From positions 46,143,124 to 46,207,123 of the forward strand of contig OY757016.1 of the NCBI GenBank assembly GCA_963580285.1: 64,000 nucleotides of DNA, written 5' to 3'. The notes beneath the pieces were generated by a model. That model was not told the origin of the DNA, made no database searches, and saw nothing but the letters and a program-made list of their open reading frames with translations. Position 1 is the first letter of the stretch; each line of letters opens with the position of its first letter. Below are positions 42,151 through 52,964 of this stretch, piece after piece. This stretch comes from Lucinisca nassula (Eukaryota; Mollusca; Bivalvia; Lucinida; Lucinidae). The position numbers and the translations under genes were made by a program.

Positions 42151-42216
42151 GCGAGCAACAAAGGCTCAGGCGATACTGCGCGCATGCGCAAGCTCGCCTG
42201 AGCCTTTGTCGGTCGC
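42151..42216. repeat. H2 hairpin, copy 1
   Basis: Stem GCGAGCAACAAAGG-CTCAGGCGA paired with TCGCCTGAG-CCTTTGTCGGTCGC around a central ACTGCGCGCATGCGCAAGC. The outer stem and the centre match the hairpin at 51953-52017; the inner stem does not. Confidence 0.85.
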
Positions 42217-42835
42217 CCTCGTGATAAGCAACCTTTTCCTATGAGCTGACTCGTTTATGTTGGCTCGATTGTTTTACAATAGATCCAAAGTTACTAAATG
42301 GCAACTCAGAAATTACATAATAATTTATAAGGCGGGGCAACGGTAATAACCAACCTTTGCTAGGGATTTGGAATAGAAAGACCCTTAAAAAAGCCATTTA
42401 GGAAGACCTATCAAAATTAATCAATAGCGGAATTGCATAATGGCTGATTAGCCTCAACATCGCCTTCCCCACAACCACACAACTCTTCACAGAGCACGGG
42501 TACTAGGACATTTTGCAATAGCCGGAATTGGCTGGTCTAATAGTAACCCTTCCTGGCTCACTTTGGATTGCCGTTCTAAATTCAAAATTTCATGCATTAT
42601 CACCCTTTAGCAAGCACCGTGCCCGTAGGCGTTTTCTCTACCATGTCAGGGGTGGGGGTAGAGAATAATGGAAGCCGAACATCCGATAATGCATGCGAAG
42701 CTTTTTTCTTCGGCCAGACAAAGGGCTGTGCACTGACACATTTACAGCCGGAATTGGCAAAATGTCATCACATTCTAGAGCCCGACTATTGGACTGTTTC
42801 TGCACTCAAAATTCAAAAACATCGCCAGAGGACTG
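42217..42835. other. No gene seen
   Basis: Unplaced sequence. The ORFs at 42592-42971 run into an H1 hairpin and lack features. Confidence 0.4.
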
Positions 42836-42841
42836 CTCAAT

Positions 42842-43201
42842 TAACAGTGCAGGCCCAGATCAGACGCCGCAGAATGGGGCATCTGATCAGGGCCTCCACT
42901 GCTTGCTAAAAGTTCAGTCATTCCCCAAATATACCTTGATGAAAACACACCCCGACCCCCTTAAACCTTGAAATGGAGCCCTGGTACATATAAGGAGGAA
43001 GATTCCATTTGGTACAAAAAAGGTTCGTACCAAATGAATCTTTCTCCCTACATATAGCCCGAGTCCACCTCAAAGTTCAAGGGTGACAGGTTGTGCCCCT
43101 TCAAACTCCATTCGCAAAATGGCTTAACTTTTTGAAAACAGTGTAGGCCCTGAACAGACGCCCCTTTCTGTGGCGTCTGATCTGGGCCTGCACTGTTTGC
43201 C
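42842..43201. repeat. Two H1 hairpins flanking a GGTACAAA hairpin
   Basis: H1 copies at 42842-42906 (GTGCAGGCCCAGATCAGACG ... CATCTGATCAGGGCCTCCAC) and 43136-43201 (GTGTAGGCCCTGAACAGACG ... GGCGTCTGATCTGGGCCTGC) bracket a third hairpin at about 42992-43058 (AAGATTCCATTTGGTAC / GTACCAAATGAATCTT). A word pair AACACACCCCGACCCCCTTA and its inverse nearby suggest the whole is one inverted MITE. Confidence 0.65.
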
Positions 43202-43411
43202 AACTGCCCGTTTTGGGGTTTCTGGTACAAAATGAACAGATGTGTTTACCTTTTACTAGGATAAACATTTCAGTCTGGTACTGCACTGTCTAATTTTAAA
43301 CCTCTAGCATGCTTGACTGTAATTCGTAATTGTAGTAGTTTTATTTCATTATTTATTTCAATGAAGTAGAACTATTTATGTTACTATTGTTATTAGTTAT
43401 TGTTATTGTTG

Positions 43412-43415
<4 letters not shown>

Positions 43416-43460
<45 letters not shown>
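43416..43460. repeat. (ATT)n microsatellite
   Basis: About 15 ATT units, with further TAG/ATT trinucleotide runs to 43680. Confidence 0.95.
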
Positions 43461-43461
<1 letters not shown>

Positions 43462-43977
43462 AGTAATAGTAGTAGTAGCAGTAATATTCACAGGTTTATT
43501 TATTGTTATTATTATTAATATTAGTAGTAGTAGTAGTGGTAATAATGTTTTGTTATTTTTTATGTTTATCTCAAGTGAGTAGAAATCTTTATGTGACTAT
43601 TGCTATTAGTAGCAGTGGTGGAAGTAGTAGATGTGACATTGACATTTATTTATTTATTTATTTTGTTTTTCAAGAACAAAATATACTATGTAGTAATATG
43701 TTAAAGGACCAATAACAAAATTCATAAGTAATCCATAAGTGGATTATAATGATTAAACCCTTCTTATCAGAAGTCATTATCTGATTTTATCAGATGAATA
43801 CCATAATCCCCCTGAGGTTCAAGTGGTCATTTATTGGTAGGTGATAAGAGAAATGGTTTGTGATATATGATATCCTGGAGTATTATCATTTTAATTGAGA
43901 TCTAGCAAAGCAGATGAACTTAGAATCTTCGTTTGCCATAGAAAATATTTTTATCATTATTTTTATCATTACAGTAC

Positions 43978-44490
43978 ATCACTAAGAAAACACACCTATT
44001 CAAATATATTGAAAATTTAACCACCTAATAATAGACAAAAAATCAGATAATAAATCTGATTTTTATTTTTATATTTCTGGCCAAAACATACATTGTGGGA
44101 ACTCGTTAGAACCGCGTCAGTGAGGCGGTTCTAACGCGTACCCACAATCTATGTTTTTGGGCGAAAAAATAAAGAAAAAAGAATGCGGGAACTAGTTAGA
44201 ATCGCCTCATTGAGACAGTTCTAATGAGTACCCATAACCTGTTCATGGCTTTAACATGGCTATTGGCTGTTGACTAGTTTTTCTTTTTTATTTCTGCTTC
44301 AAACATTATTAAGTGGGAACTTATTAGAATCGCCTCATTGAGACAGCTCTAATAAGCATCCACAACCTGCTCATAACTTTAAACTGGCAATTATCACATA
44401 TATTTTTTTTTTCGGCTTCTGAAAAAGGAAGTGGGAATTTGAAAGAACCGCCTCATTGAGTCAGTTCTAACGAGTATCCACAACCTGTTT
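43978..44490 (+). mobile_element. MITE type A derivative with four tandem hairpin cores
   Basis: Left end CATCACTAAGAAAACACACC is of type A. Four hairpin cores follow at 44095-44147, 44184-44241, 44313-44369 and 44431-44487. Each is of the form GTGGGAACT..TTAGAA.CGCCTCATTGAG paired with CAGTTCTAA.GAGTA.CCACAACCTG. Spacers of 60-70 bp carry TTTATTTCTGCTTC-like words. No type A right end is seen. Confidence 0.8.
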
Positions 44491-44535
44491 TGAACCATCT
44501 GCTGGTAATTTTAGAAGTCAAATTTTCAATTTTTC

Positions 44536-44602
44536 AAACAATATGGAACCTAATCAGACTGCTCCTCTTGGAGAAGTCCGATCAGGGTCCACACTGATTG
44601 AC
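44536..44602. repeat. H1-family hairpin, CTCCTC tip
   Basis: CAAACAATATGGAACCTAATC-AGACTGCTCCTC / GGAGAAGTCC-GATCAGGGTCCACACTGATTG. The tip is CTCC/GGAG instead of the GCCGC/GCGGC of other copies. Confidence 0.7.
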
Positions 44603-45331
44603 TATACGCATAAATATGTTTGAAAAGTTTGAAAATATGTTTTGAAAAGTTTACCAGAAGAGCAGCAGACAACATAAACAAATGACAATTTCAGATGCAG
44701 TTTTTCATTATCCTGCTGAATAATTAACCCATAAGATGTCAATCACAGCAATTTTGTCTGCTTTGTCGTCTGCTTGTAACTTTGAAAGTCAATTTTGCAA
44801 ACAATGTGGGACCTGATCAGACTGATTAGAGTCCACACAAATTACTTCACATATTGCATTCATTTAAAATTCGCAAACTGAATGACAGTGTAGATCCAGA
44901 TCTGGATTTACATTGTTTCATGTTTAGCAGAGTAAGGATTAATTAAATGACAGGGATCCTACAGACATTGTCTATTCCCACATAAGGGGCCAATAAACAT
45001 CTAATAGTAAATGTTGTTGCGTTTTATTTCTCATTTCCAAATTTAACCCATATATGCCAAGCGCCCATTTGTGGGACAGCGGTAAAAAGTTTAGACTCAG
45101 ATCGGATGCCCCGTCAACACTATTTATGTCATTTTGAAATGGACCACTCCAAACTTATAAAGTAGAAGATTCCACTGTCATATATGGGTTAAAGAAAGGT
45201 AATATCGAATATCACAAGCTTGGGCACATACATGTAACTTAATACAACTTAATACTGTAGAAACTTATGCGTGGACAGTGAAGAATCAGATCACGGTGTT
45301 TTTTTTGGTTGTTGTTGTTTTTTGTTTTTTT

Positions 45332-45455
45332 TTTGTTTGTTTGTTTGTTTTACTTGAGATCTAACGTCCCTGTCAACACTATGTCATTTTGGAGACGCTG
45401 CTTCCAATTTTATGGGGCTATTACCAGACATTCAGATGAAATGACACTTTACCAG
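45332..45455 (-). mobile_element. SINE family A, 3' fragment
   Basis: Tail complement GTTTGTTTGTTTGTTTTACTTGAG, then TAACGTCCCTGTCAACACTATG and GGAGACGCTGCTTCC, to GACATTCAGATGAAATGAC; the head is missing. Confidence 0.8.
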
Positions 45456-45605
45456 GGCATGCTTAGTCCTTCTATATTTACATTAGAAAATTTGGCTCTG
45501 AAAATATTATAGATGTTCTAGAAAACAGATACACAGTTTCAACCAATGTGGAGAAATCCTGAACTCAAAAGAAATATAGAAAAGATGGTTGATAAAATAT
45601 AGAAT

Positions 45606-45886
45606 CATTACAAAAACACGCCTGTTCAAATACTTTGTAAAGTTTACCCACGAAAAAAAAAAAAAGAATGTTTTCAGATAAAACAAAAGATATTTGTCTT
45701 ATTTCTGCACAAAATATAGATTGTGGGTACTCGACAGAACCGCCTCATTAAGGGGGTTGTAACGAGTACCCACAATCTATGTTTTTAAGCAGAAATATGA
45801 AAAAAAATTGGTTTATCAACGTAAAACCCAGTTTTAAAAGTGGGGTTTGAGGGGTCAGAATTATAAAGGCATTTTCTTTTGTAATG
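45606..45886 (+). mobile_element. MITE type A, copy A5
   Basis: Left end CATTACAAAAACACGCCTG and right end AAAGGCATTTTCTTTTGTAATG. The hairpin core is GTGGGTACTCGACAGAACCG ... GTTGTAACGAGTACCCAC. The body has TTATTTCTGCACAAAATATAG and AAAAGTGGGGTTTGAGG. Confidence 0.8.
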
Positions 45887-45942
45887 GGATATGAACTTTT
45901 ATTACAGTGTGTAGGTATTGTGGGTTTTATATCTCATGAATT

Positions 45943-47702
45943 CATCACCTGAAATGAACTCCCCTAAATTCCACTTTATATAGAGAAATTTGGGGTTTAC
46001 GGGGGTATACATTATTTTTTCTTATTTCTGTTCCACGAGATATGTTGTGGGTACTCATTAGAACCGGTTCAAACGAGTACCTGTTGTTGTTGTTGTTGTT
46101 GTTTTCCAGTTTCCCCGTGTCGCGGGTCGTCAGCTGGTGGGGTCCCAGGGAACGAATCCATGCTGGCACTACACCGTAGCCGTTCGGTGGTACCCCCATT
46201 CCCCGTTGCCGGTGAACAGGGAGACCATCGCTCGGCTCCAGCCCCGTCCGTCTCATGTTTGTCGTCTCACGTCTCAGGTGTCTCCGAGCCCACGGGCATC
46301 CCCTTACCCTGTAGCCAATCGCCGAGCTCCGTCCTGAGAGGTTTGTGAAACGGTGCCGTGACCTTTCCAGGTCTCGGTGGGGCTTATATTTTGTCTTCCC
46401 CTTTGCTTCAGGAGTGCATGTATCCTGTTGCTAAAGGGCATCTTTATTGATTGGAGTTTCTGGGCTAGGCGTGCTTCATTTTTCAAGGGCTGTGGATGTG
46501 TTGCACAGTTCCAATGTGAGCCTTTGTTTTGGTGCAACATAGTTTAGTTGTAGTAATTTTGAACTCCATTCTAAAGGTTTGGCTACGTGATTGCCTGCGT
46601 TTAAGTTATAGCAGTGCTGTGCCTTGGGTTTTTGCGGTTTGCCGCAAAGGGGTGTGGATTGTTTTGTGTAACAGGGTAGGCTCCGAGTTTGACCTTATCA
46701 TAAAGGGGATCGTTTAGCAGTTAATTTTGTTTGAAAGTTTCATTGCAATTTGGAAGACGTTTCTAAAGATTGCTATACACGTTTCCATGCTACGTGTTAT
46801 GCACCTTATATCCAATCAGGGGATTCGAGACAAAGTTTTTAGCCATTTTGTGGTGCTTATTTGCACAACAAAATTGTAGAGTCCATCCATTTCTTTCCTC
46901 TAGCTTGTAGCTTCAGCCGCATCTACACCCTCACGCCAGCACCATGTCTATGGATGTCGTCTACGCTTTTTGTATCAATTTTGATATTGGTATTTTTATT
47001 TTTTTTTATTTTTTTGTTTGATTTTTGCATATTTTTGTAACGTATGTACATTTTTACATTATTTGGTCTGTGCCCCCAGCTTATTGAGTATATATGTGGG
47101 CGGATGTGCTCGCCCCGCCACGGACCTGTCATGTTTGTTTTTCTTGTGCTTTAAAGATGGTGTTGTCCGTTTTGGGGCAAGCCCACCCGCTCTCTATTGC
47201 TGGGTAGGACAGTTTTTGTACCTGCAAGGTTGTGCTTGTAGATTATATTTTGTGATTTTTGTTTATTCTGTACATACAACATATAGTATAGTATGATGGC
47301 CTCCGCCGTCATGGGCCCAAGTTTGTGTTTATTTTAGTTAGTGGGTGACCTCTATCGCGGAGGATGTGGAAGTAGGTCAATCCCCTTTCTGCATTTTTTT
47401 GTTAAAGTTAGGAAAATGTGGTGCCCCTAGCTAGGCCTCCTCCACGTAGGATGTCATATTCTGTGGGGCCGTAAGTGGGTCATTCTGAGTCGCCATGTTT
47501 ACATGTCATTATCGCAACCCACGTGAAGGAAGGCACCATAGGAGGAATTGTATTCCTACCTAGTCGTTTGAGGGCCCGAGACCTACCTACAACCTATGTT
47601 CGCAGTATAAATAAGAAAAATATCACTGATTTTCACCAGAAAAGTAGCCATTTTGAAGATATAAAAGATTGTACTATGACGCACTGATGTGTTATCGTAA
47701 TG
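45943..47702 (+). mobile_element. MITE type C, copy C2, split by a 1.5-kb retroelement
   Basis: The left part (45943-46080) runs from CATCACCTGAAATGAACTCC through TTGGGGTTTACGGGGGTATAC, TTTCTGTTCCACGAG and GTGGGTACTCATTAGAACCG to AACGAGTACC. The right part resumes at about 47582 (CTACAACCTATGTTCGCAGTATAAATAAG) and ends TGTTATCGTAATG. In uninterrupted copies these are contiguous. Confidence 0.7.
46081..47581 (-). mobile_element. GC-rich retroelement segment with (AAC)n tail
   Basis: On the minus strand the segment ends in GGAAAACAACAACAACAACA (46082-46110), a simple (AAC)n tail as in some non-LTR elements. It is inserted in the hairpin core of MITE C2. Composition is GC-rich and unlike the neighbourhood. 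I find no reverse transcriptase or endonuclease motif, so it is likely the 3' region of a 5'-truncated LINE, or a large SINE. A target duplication GAGTACC / GAGACCTACC is possible but imperfect. Confidence 0.55.
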
Positions 47703-47962
47703 TATCAGAATTTTGTTTCCAAGCACAGTAAATCAGATTCTGTATACACCGGGTAAACTGATTCAATATGCCCTTCGTTGTAATATTACTCAAGGCAATT
47801 TATTAATAAGATGTTAATATGCAGCACATGTCCTATGTTAGTTTAACAATAAACACTTAACGGTACACTTACCTGTTGATTTAACAGGATTAACACATAA
47901 GACGCCAATCACAACAATTATCGTCTGCTTTGTCATCTGCTGTTAACTTTGACATTCATTTT

Positions 47963-48042
47963 TGCAAACAATGTGGACCCAGATCAGACTGATCAGACTG
48001 CTCCTCCAGGAGCTGTATGATCAGGGTCCACTCTGTTTTGCC
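47963..48042. repeat. H1-family hairpin, CTCCTCCAGGAG tip
   Basis: GCAAACAATGTGGACCCAGATC ... TGATCAGGGTCCACTCTGTTTTGC with inner tip CTCCTCCAGGAG and an extra GATCAGACT direct repeat in the left arm. Confidence 0.75.
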
Positions 48043-48165
48043 TGCAAGAAGGTGCAGCAGACAACATAAAGAGACAACATTTTTTTTAAACATTTCTTGG
48101 CATCTTAAGAGTTAATTCATGACATTCATCAATGCCAACTATTGTTTTAAGATGATTTCACTTAT

Positions 48166-48335
48166 TTCTAGGCGATTCATTATGTTAACAAGTGAACACC
48201 CCATAAACTCCACTTTTTATGCAGAAAACTGGGCTTTAGAGAGGTTTATACTGTTTTTTATTTCTGCTCCAAGACATGTTGTGGGTTTTCCTGAGGCAGT
48301 TCTAACAAGCACCCACAACCTGTATGTCATACAGA
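48166..48335 (+). mobile_element. MITE type C, degenerate copy
   Basis: GTGAACACCCCATAAACTCCAC, AACTGGGCTTTAGAGAGG, TTTTATTTCTGCTCCAAGACATG and a shortened core, GTGGGTTTTCCTGAGGCAG / TTCTAACAAGCACCCACAACC. Confidence 0.6.
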
Positions 48336-49270
48336 TGTTTTATTTTAATTGTTAATTAGAGGTGGACGAAAACTGGAGTAACCGGAAAAAATGCTTGACC
48401 TATTATAGAGAAATAGATAGATAACAAACTAGATGTGTAAATGTATTAAAAAGAAAGCAAAGTAAAAGGAATTCGCTTTATAAAAAACATGCGCATGAAA
48501 TATAAATCAACTGATTTTTTTTTTTTTAAATGATTTGTATTTCATCTTGTGAAATTTCTGAAAGGTTTCACATTCTTGCTCCAAAACATTTTTAGATATT
48601 TTTTATCTGTTATTAAGACAATCTTTTATTAAGACCACATCTGGTCAGCCAAAAATGTGGTCTAAATATAGCAAATTAGATGTACATTTAATAAATTACT
48701 CATTTGATAGTAGAAACCATGCATATCTTAATTTTCAGTTATGAAATTATATGCAAATCAAATCTCAGATAAGAGTTTGATGACAGGACAAAGGATTAGT
48801 TAACTCCATGTTAACTCCCTAGTGAACTATAGTTAACTAGGGAGTGAACTTGTAGTCAACTCTAGGGTCCAAATGTAGTCTGAATGTAGTCAACTCCTAG
48901 TTAACTTGGTGTAAAGATTCGTCTGAATGGTACTGTAATGCTGTTGTTCACGTGACTATCACCGATTTGGGAAACCAAAAGTATGGTTATTTATAGAAAA
49001 CGTCGTGCTATTTTTATTGATGCTGCATCTAGGTCAGAGCTATCTATAGCTATCAGGCCTGTACGTAGACTTAGAAAAAGGGGTAGGGGTGCGTATTTCG
49101 GGTATTTTGCTGAGGGTGAAATACATGTATTGATTGAATTTGAGGTAATTTAAAAAAAAAAAAAAGAGTGGGGGTGCCGTTGCACCCATCAACAGGTAGA
49201 AAGAACTTATTTCTTTTAACACTGCGCTGAAATCACTGTTATTCAATAGCTGGGAGAGAGCGACAGGAGA
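48336..49270. other. No gene seen; palindrome TTAACTCCCTAGTGAAC at 48808-48850
   Basis: AT-rich. At 48808-48850, GTTAACTCCCTAGTGAAC meets its complement GTTAACTAGGGAGTGAAC around TATA. A TTAAGACCACATCTGG...ATGTGGTCTAA pair lies at 48630-48665. Confidence 0.5.
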
Positions 49271-49763
49271 AATTATGAGTGTAGATCCTGATCAGCAGAA
49301 GCCATCGATGGATCTACACTTTGCAAAGGAGCAGTAGGATAAAATGTTATACATGTAATAACTTTTCCAGCACATATTGTCTTGCATATTATCAATGAAA
49401 TATTGTAAATTAAGAAAGAGGAATCTGTTGTGCTGATTGAATATGCATGTATAGAGAAGGGAAATAAATAATCACATTTACAAATGATAAGTAAATAAGT
49501 TGGAAAACCTTGAAGGAACATGCTACTAGTGCAACAACAAGAACGAAATTTCATTTTTTTTTTTTTCAGACAAAATTGTACTGAATACGTTTCTTATAAT
49601 GAAGCTTTTTTAACGAGTACCCAGAATCTACGTTATAAAGCAGTGTTCCTGTTGCTTGTTATTTTCCGCGTTACTTTCGCTGTCCGGTACCGATTATTTA
49701 CAGCAGTGTTTAGTCATCTCCCTGTGCCATCAGAGCCCTGTGTAAACTGTAAAATCTGGACTG

Positions 49764-50058
49764 CCGGCCTCGGAAGCTCAGTCGGATGCGCGTCTGACTG
49801 GTGATCAGGAGGACGCGGTTTCGATACCTCCTGGGGTCGGCAACATTCTTTCGTGCAGATTGATCATGAAATCTTTTCTGCGGTCATTTTCTCTCACTTC
49901 CGCTGATTCAAGAAGGGCAGTTGTTAGTTTCTGGCGAAAGAATGTGAACTATACTGGTTAATCGTTTACGTATAAAGTGTGGATAAGTAAACTGACCGGC
50001 TCAAAAATGACCTAAAATAGTGCTGACTGGACCGTTATACTCCAATACAAACAAAAAC
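49764..50058 (+). mobile_element. tRNA-derived SINE (family D) with target duplication
   Basis: The head CGGAAGCTCAGTCGGATGCG ... GGTTTCGATACC carries box A and box B. The body includes TTCTGCGGTCATTTTCTCTC, ACTGGTTAATCGTTTACG, TAAAGTGTGGATAAG and CAAAAATGACCTAAAATAGTG, with a CAAACAAAAACAAAA tail. It is flanked by AAAATCTGGACTG at 49751-49763 and 50059-50071, a perfect 13-bp duplication. The AAAATGACC...GTG.TGAC..G.ACGTTA-like 3' end resembles that of family A, so both may use the same LINE. Confidence 0.93.
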
Positions 50059-50150
50059 AAAATCTGGACTGGGCTCGTGTTCGAGGTATTGACTTATCAA
50101 TCGACACAAAGAAAATCTGGAAAAGGCTCGTGTATGAGGTATTCATAGAA

Positions 50151-50309
50151 GACTCCGTGATGTAGTGGTTAAACTACTCGTCTTGAAAACCAGGGATCGC
50201 AGGATCGATCCCGGGCTTCTCTAGACTTTCGGATGAGTCTTTAAACCGAGGTCCCGTCTCCGTATGACCTTAGCTCTTGGTGGAACGTAAAACTTTAACA
50301 CTCACTCGC
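50151..50309 (+). mobile_element. tRNA-Thr-derived SINE (family B), copy B3
   Basis: GACTCCGTGATGTAGTGGTT head, GGATCGATCCCGG box B, GACTTTCGGATGAGTC body and CACTCACTC tail. GAGGTATTC occurs on both sides (50136-50144 and 50314-50322), a probable target duplication. Confidence 0.92.
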
Positions 50310-50499
50310 TCACGAGGTATTCGTTTATCAATCGACCAAAAGAAACTAAGTACAGAAACTTCCCGCCTGCTATTTACTGTCGCTGACACTGAACAAATTC
50401 GAGGTGATGGCTGTTTATAGCATCGATAGTCGCCGCCCTAAGACGTCAGAGCTCAGTGTAAATAGTAAATTCTGGACTGCTCGTGCACCTGGGCTTTGG

Positions 50500-50665
50500 C
50501 AAATGGTGTATACCTAATCAGACGCCACATAACGCGGTATCTGATCAGGTCTACTCTACTTTTTTAAAACACTGGAATTTAAGGGTTCAACGAACAGTTC
50601 TGTTCTCAGTTCAGGACTATTTTACCCATCTACACTCACCAGTACTCTCAGTGCTTTGATTTTTC
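50500..50665. repeat. H1-hairpin MITE, inverted relative to 36300-36560
   Basis: Hairpin 50507-50560 (GTGTATACCTAATCAGACGC / TATCTGATCAGGTCTACTC) followed by GGAATTTAAGGGTTCAACG and CACCAGTACTCTCAGTGCTTTG, the complement of the 36300 copy. Confidence 0.75.
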
Positions 50666-50981
50666 GATTACGCCAACTAATAGAAACGTTCTCGAATGCG
50701 AGAAGGCATCTTCAATGAAGCCTGTGGCGAGACTGCGCGAATCAATGCACAGTCTCTCTTGAGCCTTTGTCGTTCACCTATGTGACCTTTTCTCCTGAAC
50801 GGCCTCAATGGGGAGAGGCAAAGTCGACGTATATCTTGCCTCACTGGGGCGTCCAGCTGATATTGGCTTACAGTTGGACACGGCCTGCCGCCCTTGCAGC
50901 AGGTAGGGGTAGAGGGGATTGTTGTTACTTCATGTGTCTCTACACTTCCTTCCTTTTTCCTTTTTCTCTCCTGTCGCTCAC

Positions 50982-50983
<2 letters not shown>

Positions 50984-51073
<90 letters not shown>

Positions 51074-51387
51074 TCGGGTTTAACGTCGCTTTCAACAATT
51101 TTTCAGTCATATCACGACGTTGTCTGGTTGCGACAGGGAGCTCAATGCTCACTTTTATAGTGCTGCCTCACTGAAGTATCATGTCCCAGATACATTACAT
51201 GATACCCCACCCAGTCACATTATCCTGACACTGGGTCTACCAGTCCTAGCTCTACCCCGTAAATCTAAGTGCCAAGCGAGGAGCAGCTAGTACCATTCTT
51301 AACCACTTTGGTATGTCGCGGCCCGGGATCGAACCCGTGACCTCCCCCGGAGCGGACACTCTACCAACTGAGCTATCGGGGCCGGTA
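50984..51387 (-). mobile_element. tRNA-derived SINE (family C) with long (CA)n tail and target duplication
   Basis: On the minus strand the head is GCCCCGATAGCTCAGTTGG ... GGTTCGATCCCGGGCC (box A and B intact). The body includes ACATGATACTTCAGTGAGGC, GTTGAAAGCGACGTTAAACC and a (CA)n tail of about 86 bp. It is flanked by TCGCTCACGT at 50974-50983 and 51388-51397. The body around GTTGAAAGCGACGTTAAACC resembles central domains known from bivalve SINEs; a library comparison would settle the family. Confidence 0.93.
50985..51070. repeat. (GT)n microsatellite, tail of SINE C
   Basis: Pure GT run of about 43 units forming the 3' tail of the minus-strand SINE. Poly-CV and poly-HT ORFs here are artefacts. 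Confidence 0.97.
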
Positions 51388-51478
51388 TCGCTCACGTTCA
51401 TCTCCTCTACTATATCTTCCTTTCTCTGGGAGACGAAACAAAATGACCCACAAGGGTTGACCGAAAACAATCAAAGAC

Positions 51479-52464
51479 TTGGTTGGAAACTGGGCTATGT
51501 CTCGGTCGAAATTTTAGCCAAGTCATTATGGTGATAAACATGAGCCACGTCACTCAACAGTATATTGGGGACTTGTGCAGCCTCAGATCAGCCTATCGAT
51601 AACAAAACACATTCTGATCATTGCGATCAACTTCCTTGAGGGCTTAAAAAGGATCTCTTCATGCCGACCGCGGGTAATCTAAAAAGCATGCACATAAATG
51701 CACGTCGCGTTGATCCGACGTTTGCATCGTTGCGATTCTTTTCAGTTTCCTGCGGTAGGGCCAATACTGCCCTTGACTTGATTCTCTGGCCTCTCTAAGG
51801 ACAAGGTTACTTAAGGTTATCTTTTGCGGATGAATTTTCTTGCGCCCCGTCAATAAAAAACCTGTCTTCGGGTAAGTAAGACACGAAGTGGCACTAGCTA
51901 AAGTATTGAAATTTTGAATATAAAATCGAGAGTTATTGTACTATCCAATCAGCGAACACAAAGGTGCAGATCAGACTGCGCGCATGCGAAGGCTGATCTG
52001 CACTTTTGTTGTTAGCATATGACAAAAAGTGACTTGACTTATAGCGACAAGCAAATGGGTCTTGGCGCGAGAAATAATGCCTTAACCCTTTTTGTACCAA
52101 ATGGAAGCTTCCTTATATATCACAGGAGTTCATTTCGAAATTTAGGGGTGTGTGGGGCAAATAGGTTGTGTTATCTTTAAAATGTATTTGGAAAATGCTG
52201 TCGGAGCAATTAATGTTTGTCGTAAGGAAAGACTTTAATATGTTCTAGAAGGCTCTGATCAGACTGAGTAGGTACGCACTGCCAGGATAGTATGTCATAT
52301 AACACATTTTCTAATGACGCGGCCCAAATATAGGCTGACCAATTTACAGGTCCTACCTCACGACTTTCTTCACGTTAATTCTGTTAAGCGGTCGAGGCCC
52401 TTATGGCCCCAGAAAGGAACTGTAAAGCGGTTAATTTGAGCCACTTTCTTCTTATTTCTCCATA
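51479..52464. other. No gene seen apart from the H2 hairpin
   Basis: Unplaced sequence containing the H2 hairpin at 51953-52017 and a TTTGTACCAAATGGAAGC stretch (52090-52110) related to 43000-43050. No coding signal. Confidence 0.4.
51953..52017. repeat. H2 hairpin, copy 2
   Basis: Stem GCGAACACAAAGG-TGCAGATCAG paired with CTGATCTGCA-CTTTTGTTGTTAGC around ACTGCGCGCATGCGAAGG. The outer stem and centre agree with 42151-42216, but the inner 9-10 bp stem is different and still self-complementary. Confidence 0.88.
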
Positions 52465-52957
52465 AATAAAAAATAGGGGTGAAGGCAATGATCATTAACC
52501 CACACCTCCCATCAGAGACACCATATAGAAAGACACACAAACATTAAATAACTAGACCTCAATGGAAACACCAAAAGCGGAAAGCGAAAAGGACAGTTAC
52601 TTTCCCACAAAATGGCTAGTTGGCTATCCAAAACAAAAAGACATAAGCGATACACTCACTCAATGACAAACCATAACTCAAATAAACCGCGACAGAAGAA
52701 CCGCCTTGGAACGGTCAGGGAAAAGAATTTCACCGGGGGGTGGGGGTGGGGGTTAAATCAATTTTACGCGGCCGCAATCATCGCCCTTACTTCAGTCACG
52801 ACTTAGACAAATATTTTGTTCAGTCCGCATGAAGGCTTCCTAACTCATCAGTGCAGCATCTCCGAGAACACAAAAATCAAACAACCGCAGAGCTGAAACA
52901 ACGACGAGGACTCGACAGCAAGAAACCACTGAAATGCTGGAGCAAACGAAAACCAAA
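52465..52957 (-). repeat. Repeat R, near-complete copy
   Basis: Complement of R: ATCAGAGACACC, GGACAGTTACTTTCCCACAAAATGG, CAAACCATAACTCAAATAAACC, AGAACCGCCTTGGAACGG, GGTTAAATCAATTTTACG, TTCAGTCCGCATGAAGGC, GACGAGGACTCGACAGC and TGCTGGAGCAAA. A GATTCCTGATC word at the start is shortened. There is no reverse transcriptase next to this copy, which supports independent mobility of R. Confidence 0.8.
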
Positions 52958-52964
52958 GTTAAAT

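Larger units (their letters stand above)
50812..51478 (-). repeat. Dispersed repeat R1, copy 2, split by a SINE
   Basis: Reverse copy of the repeat at 120-390 and 54381-54655. It is interrupted at 50984-51387 by SINE C. Outer parts: GGCGTCCAGCTGATATTGGC at left and TTTGTTTCGTC-complement / AATGACCCACAAGGGTTG at right. Confidence 0.75.

Noticed and set aside
44095..44487. CRISPR-like array (regularly spaced palindromic repeats)
   Set aside because: The genome is animal, the repeats are diverged and long, the spacers are related to each other, and the units are MITE hairpin cores.
50767..51174. ORFs with poly-CV and poly-HT
   Set aside because: (GT)n tail of SINE C.
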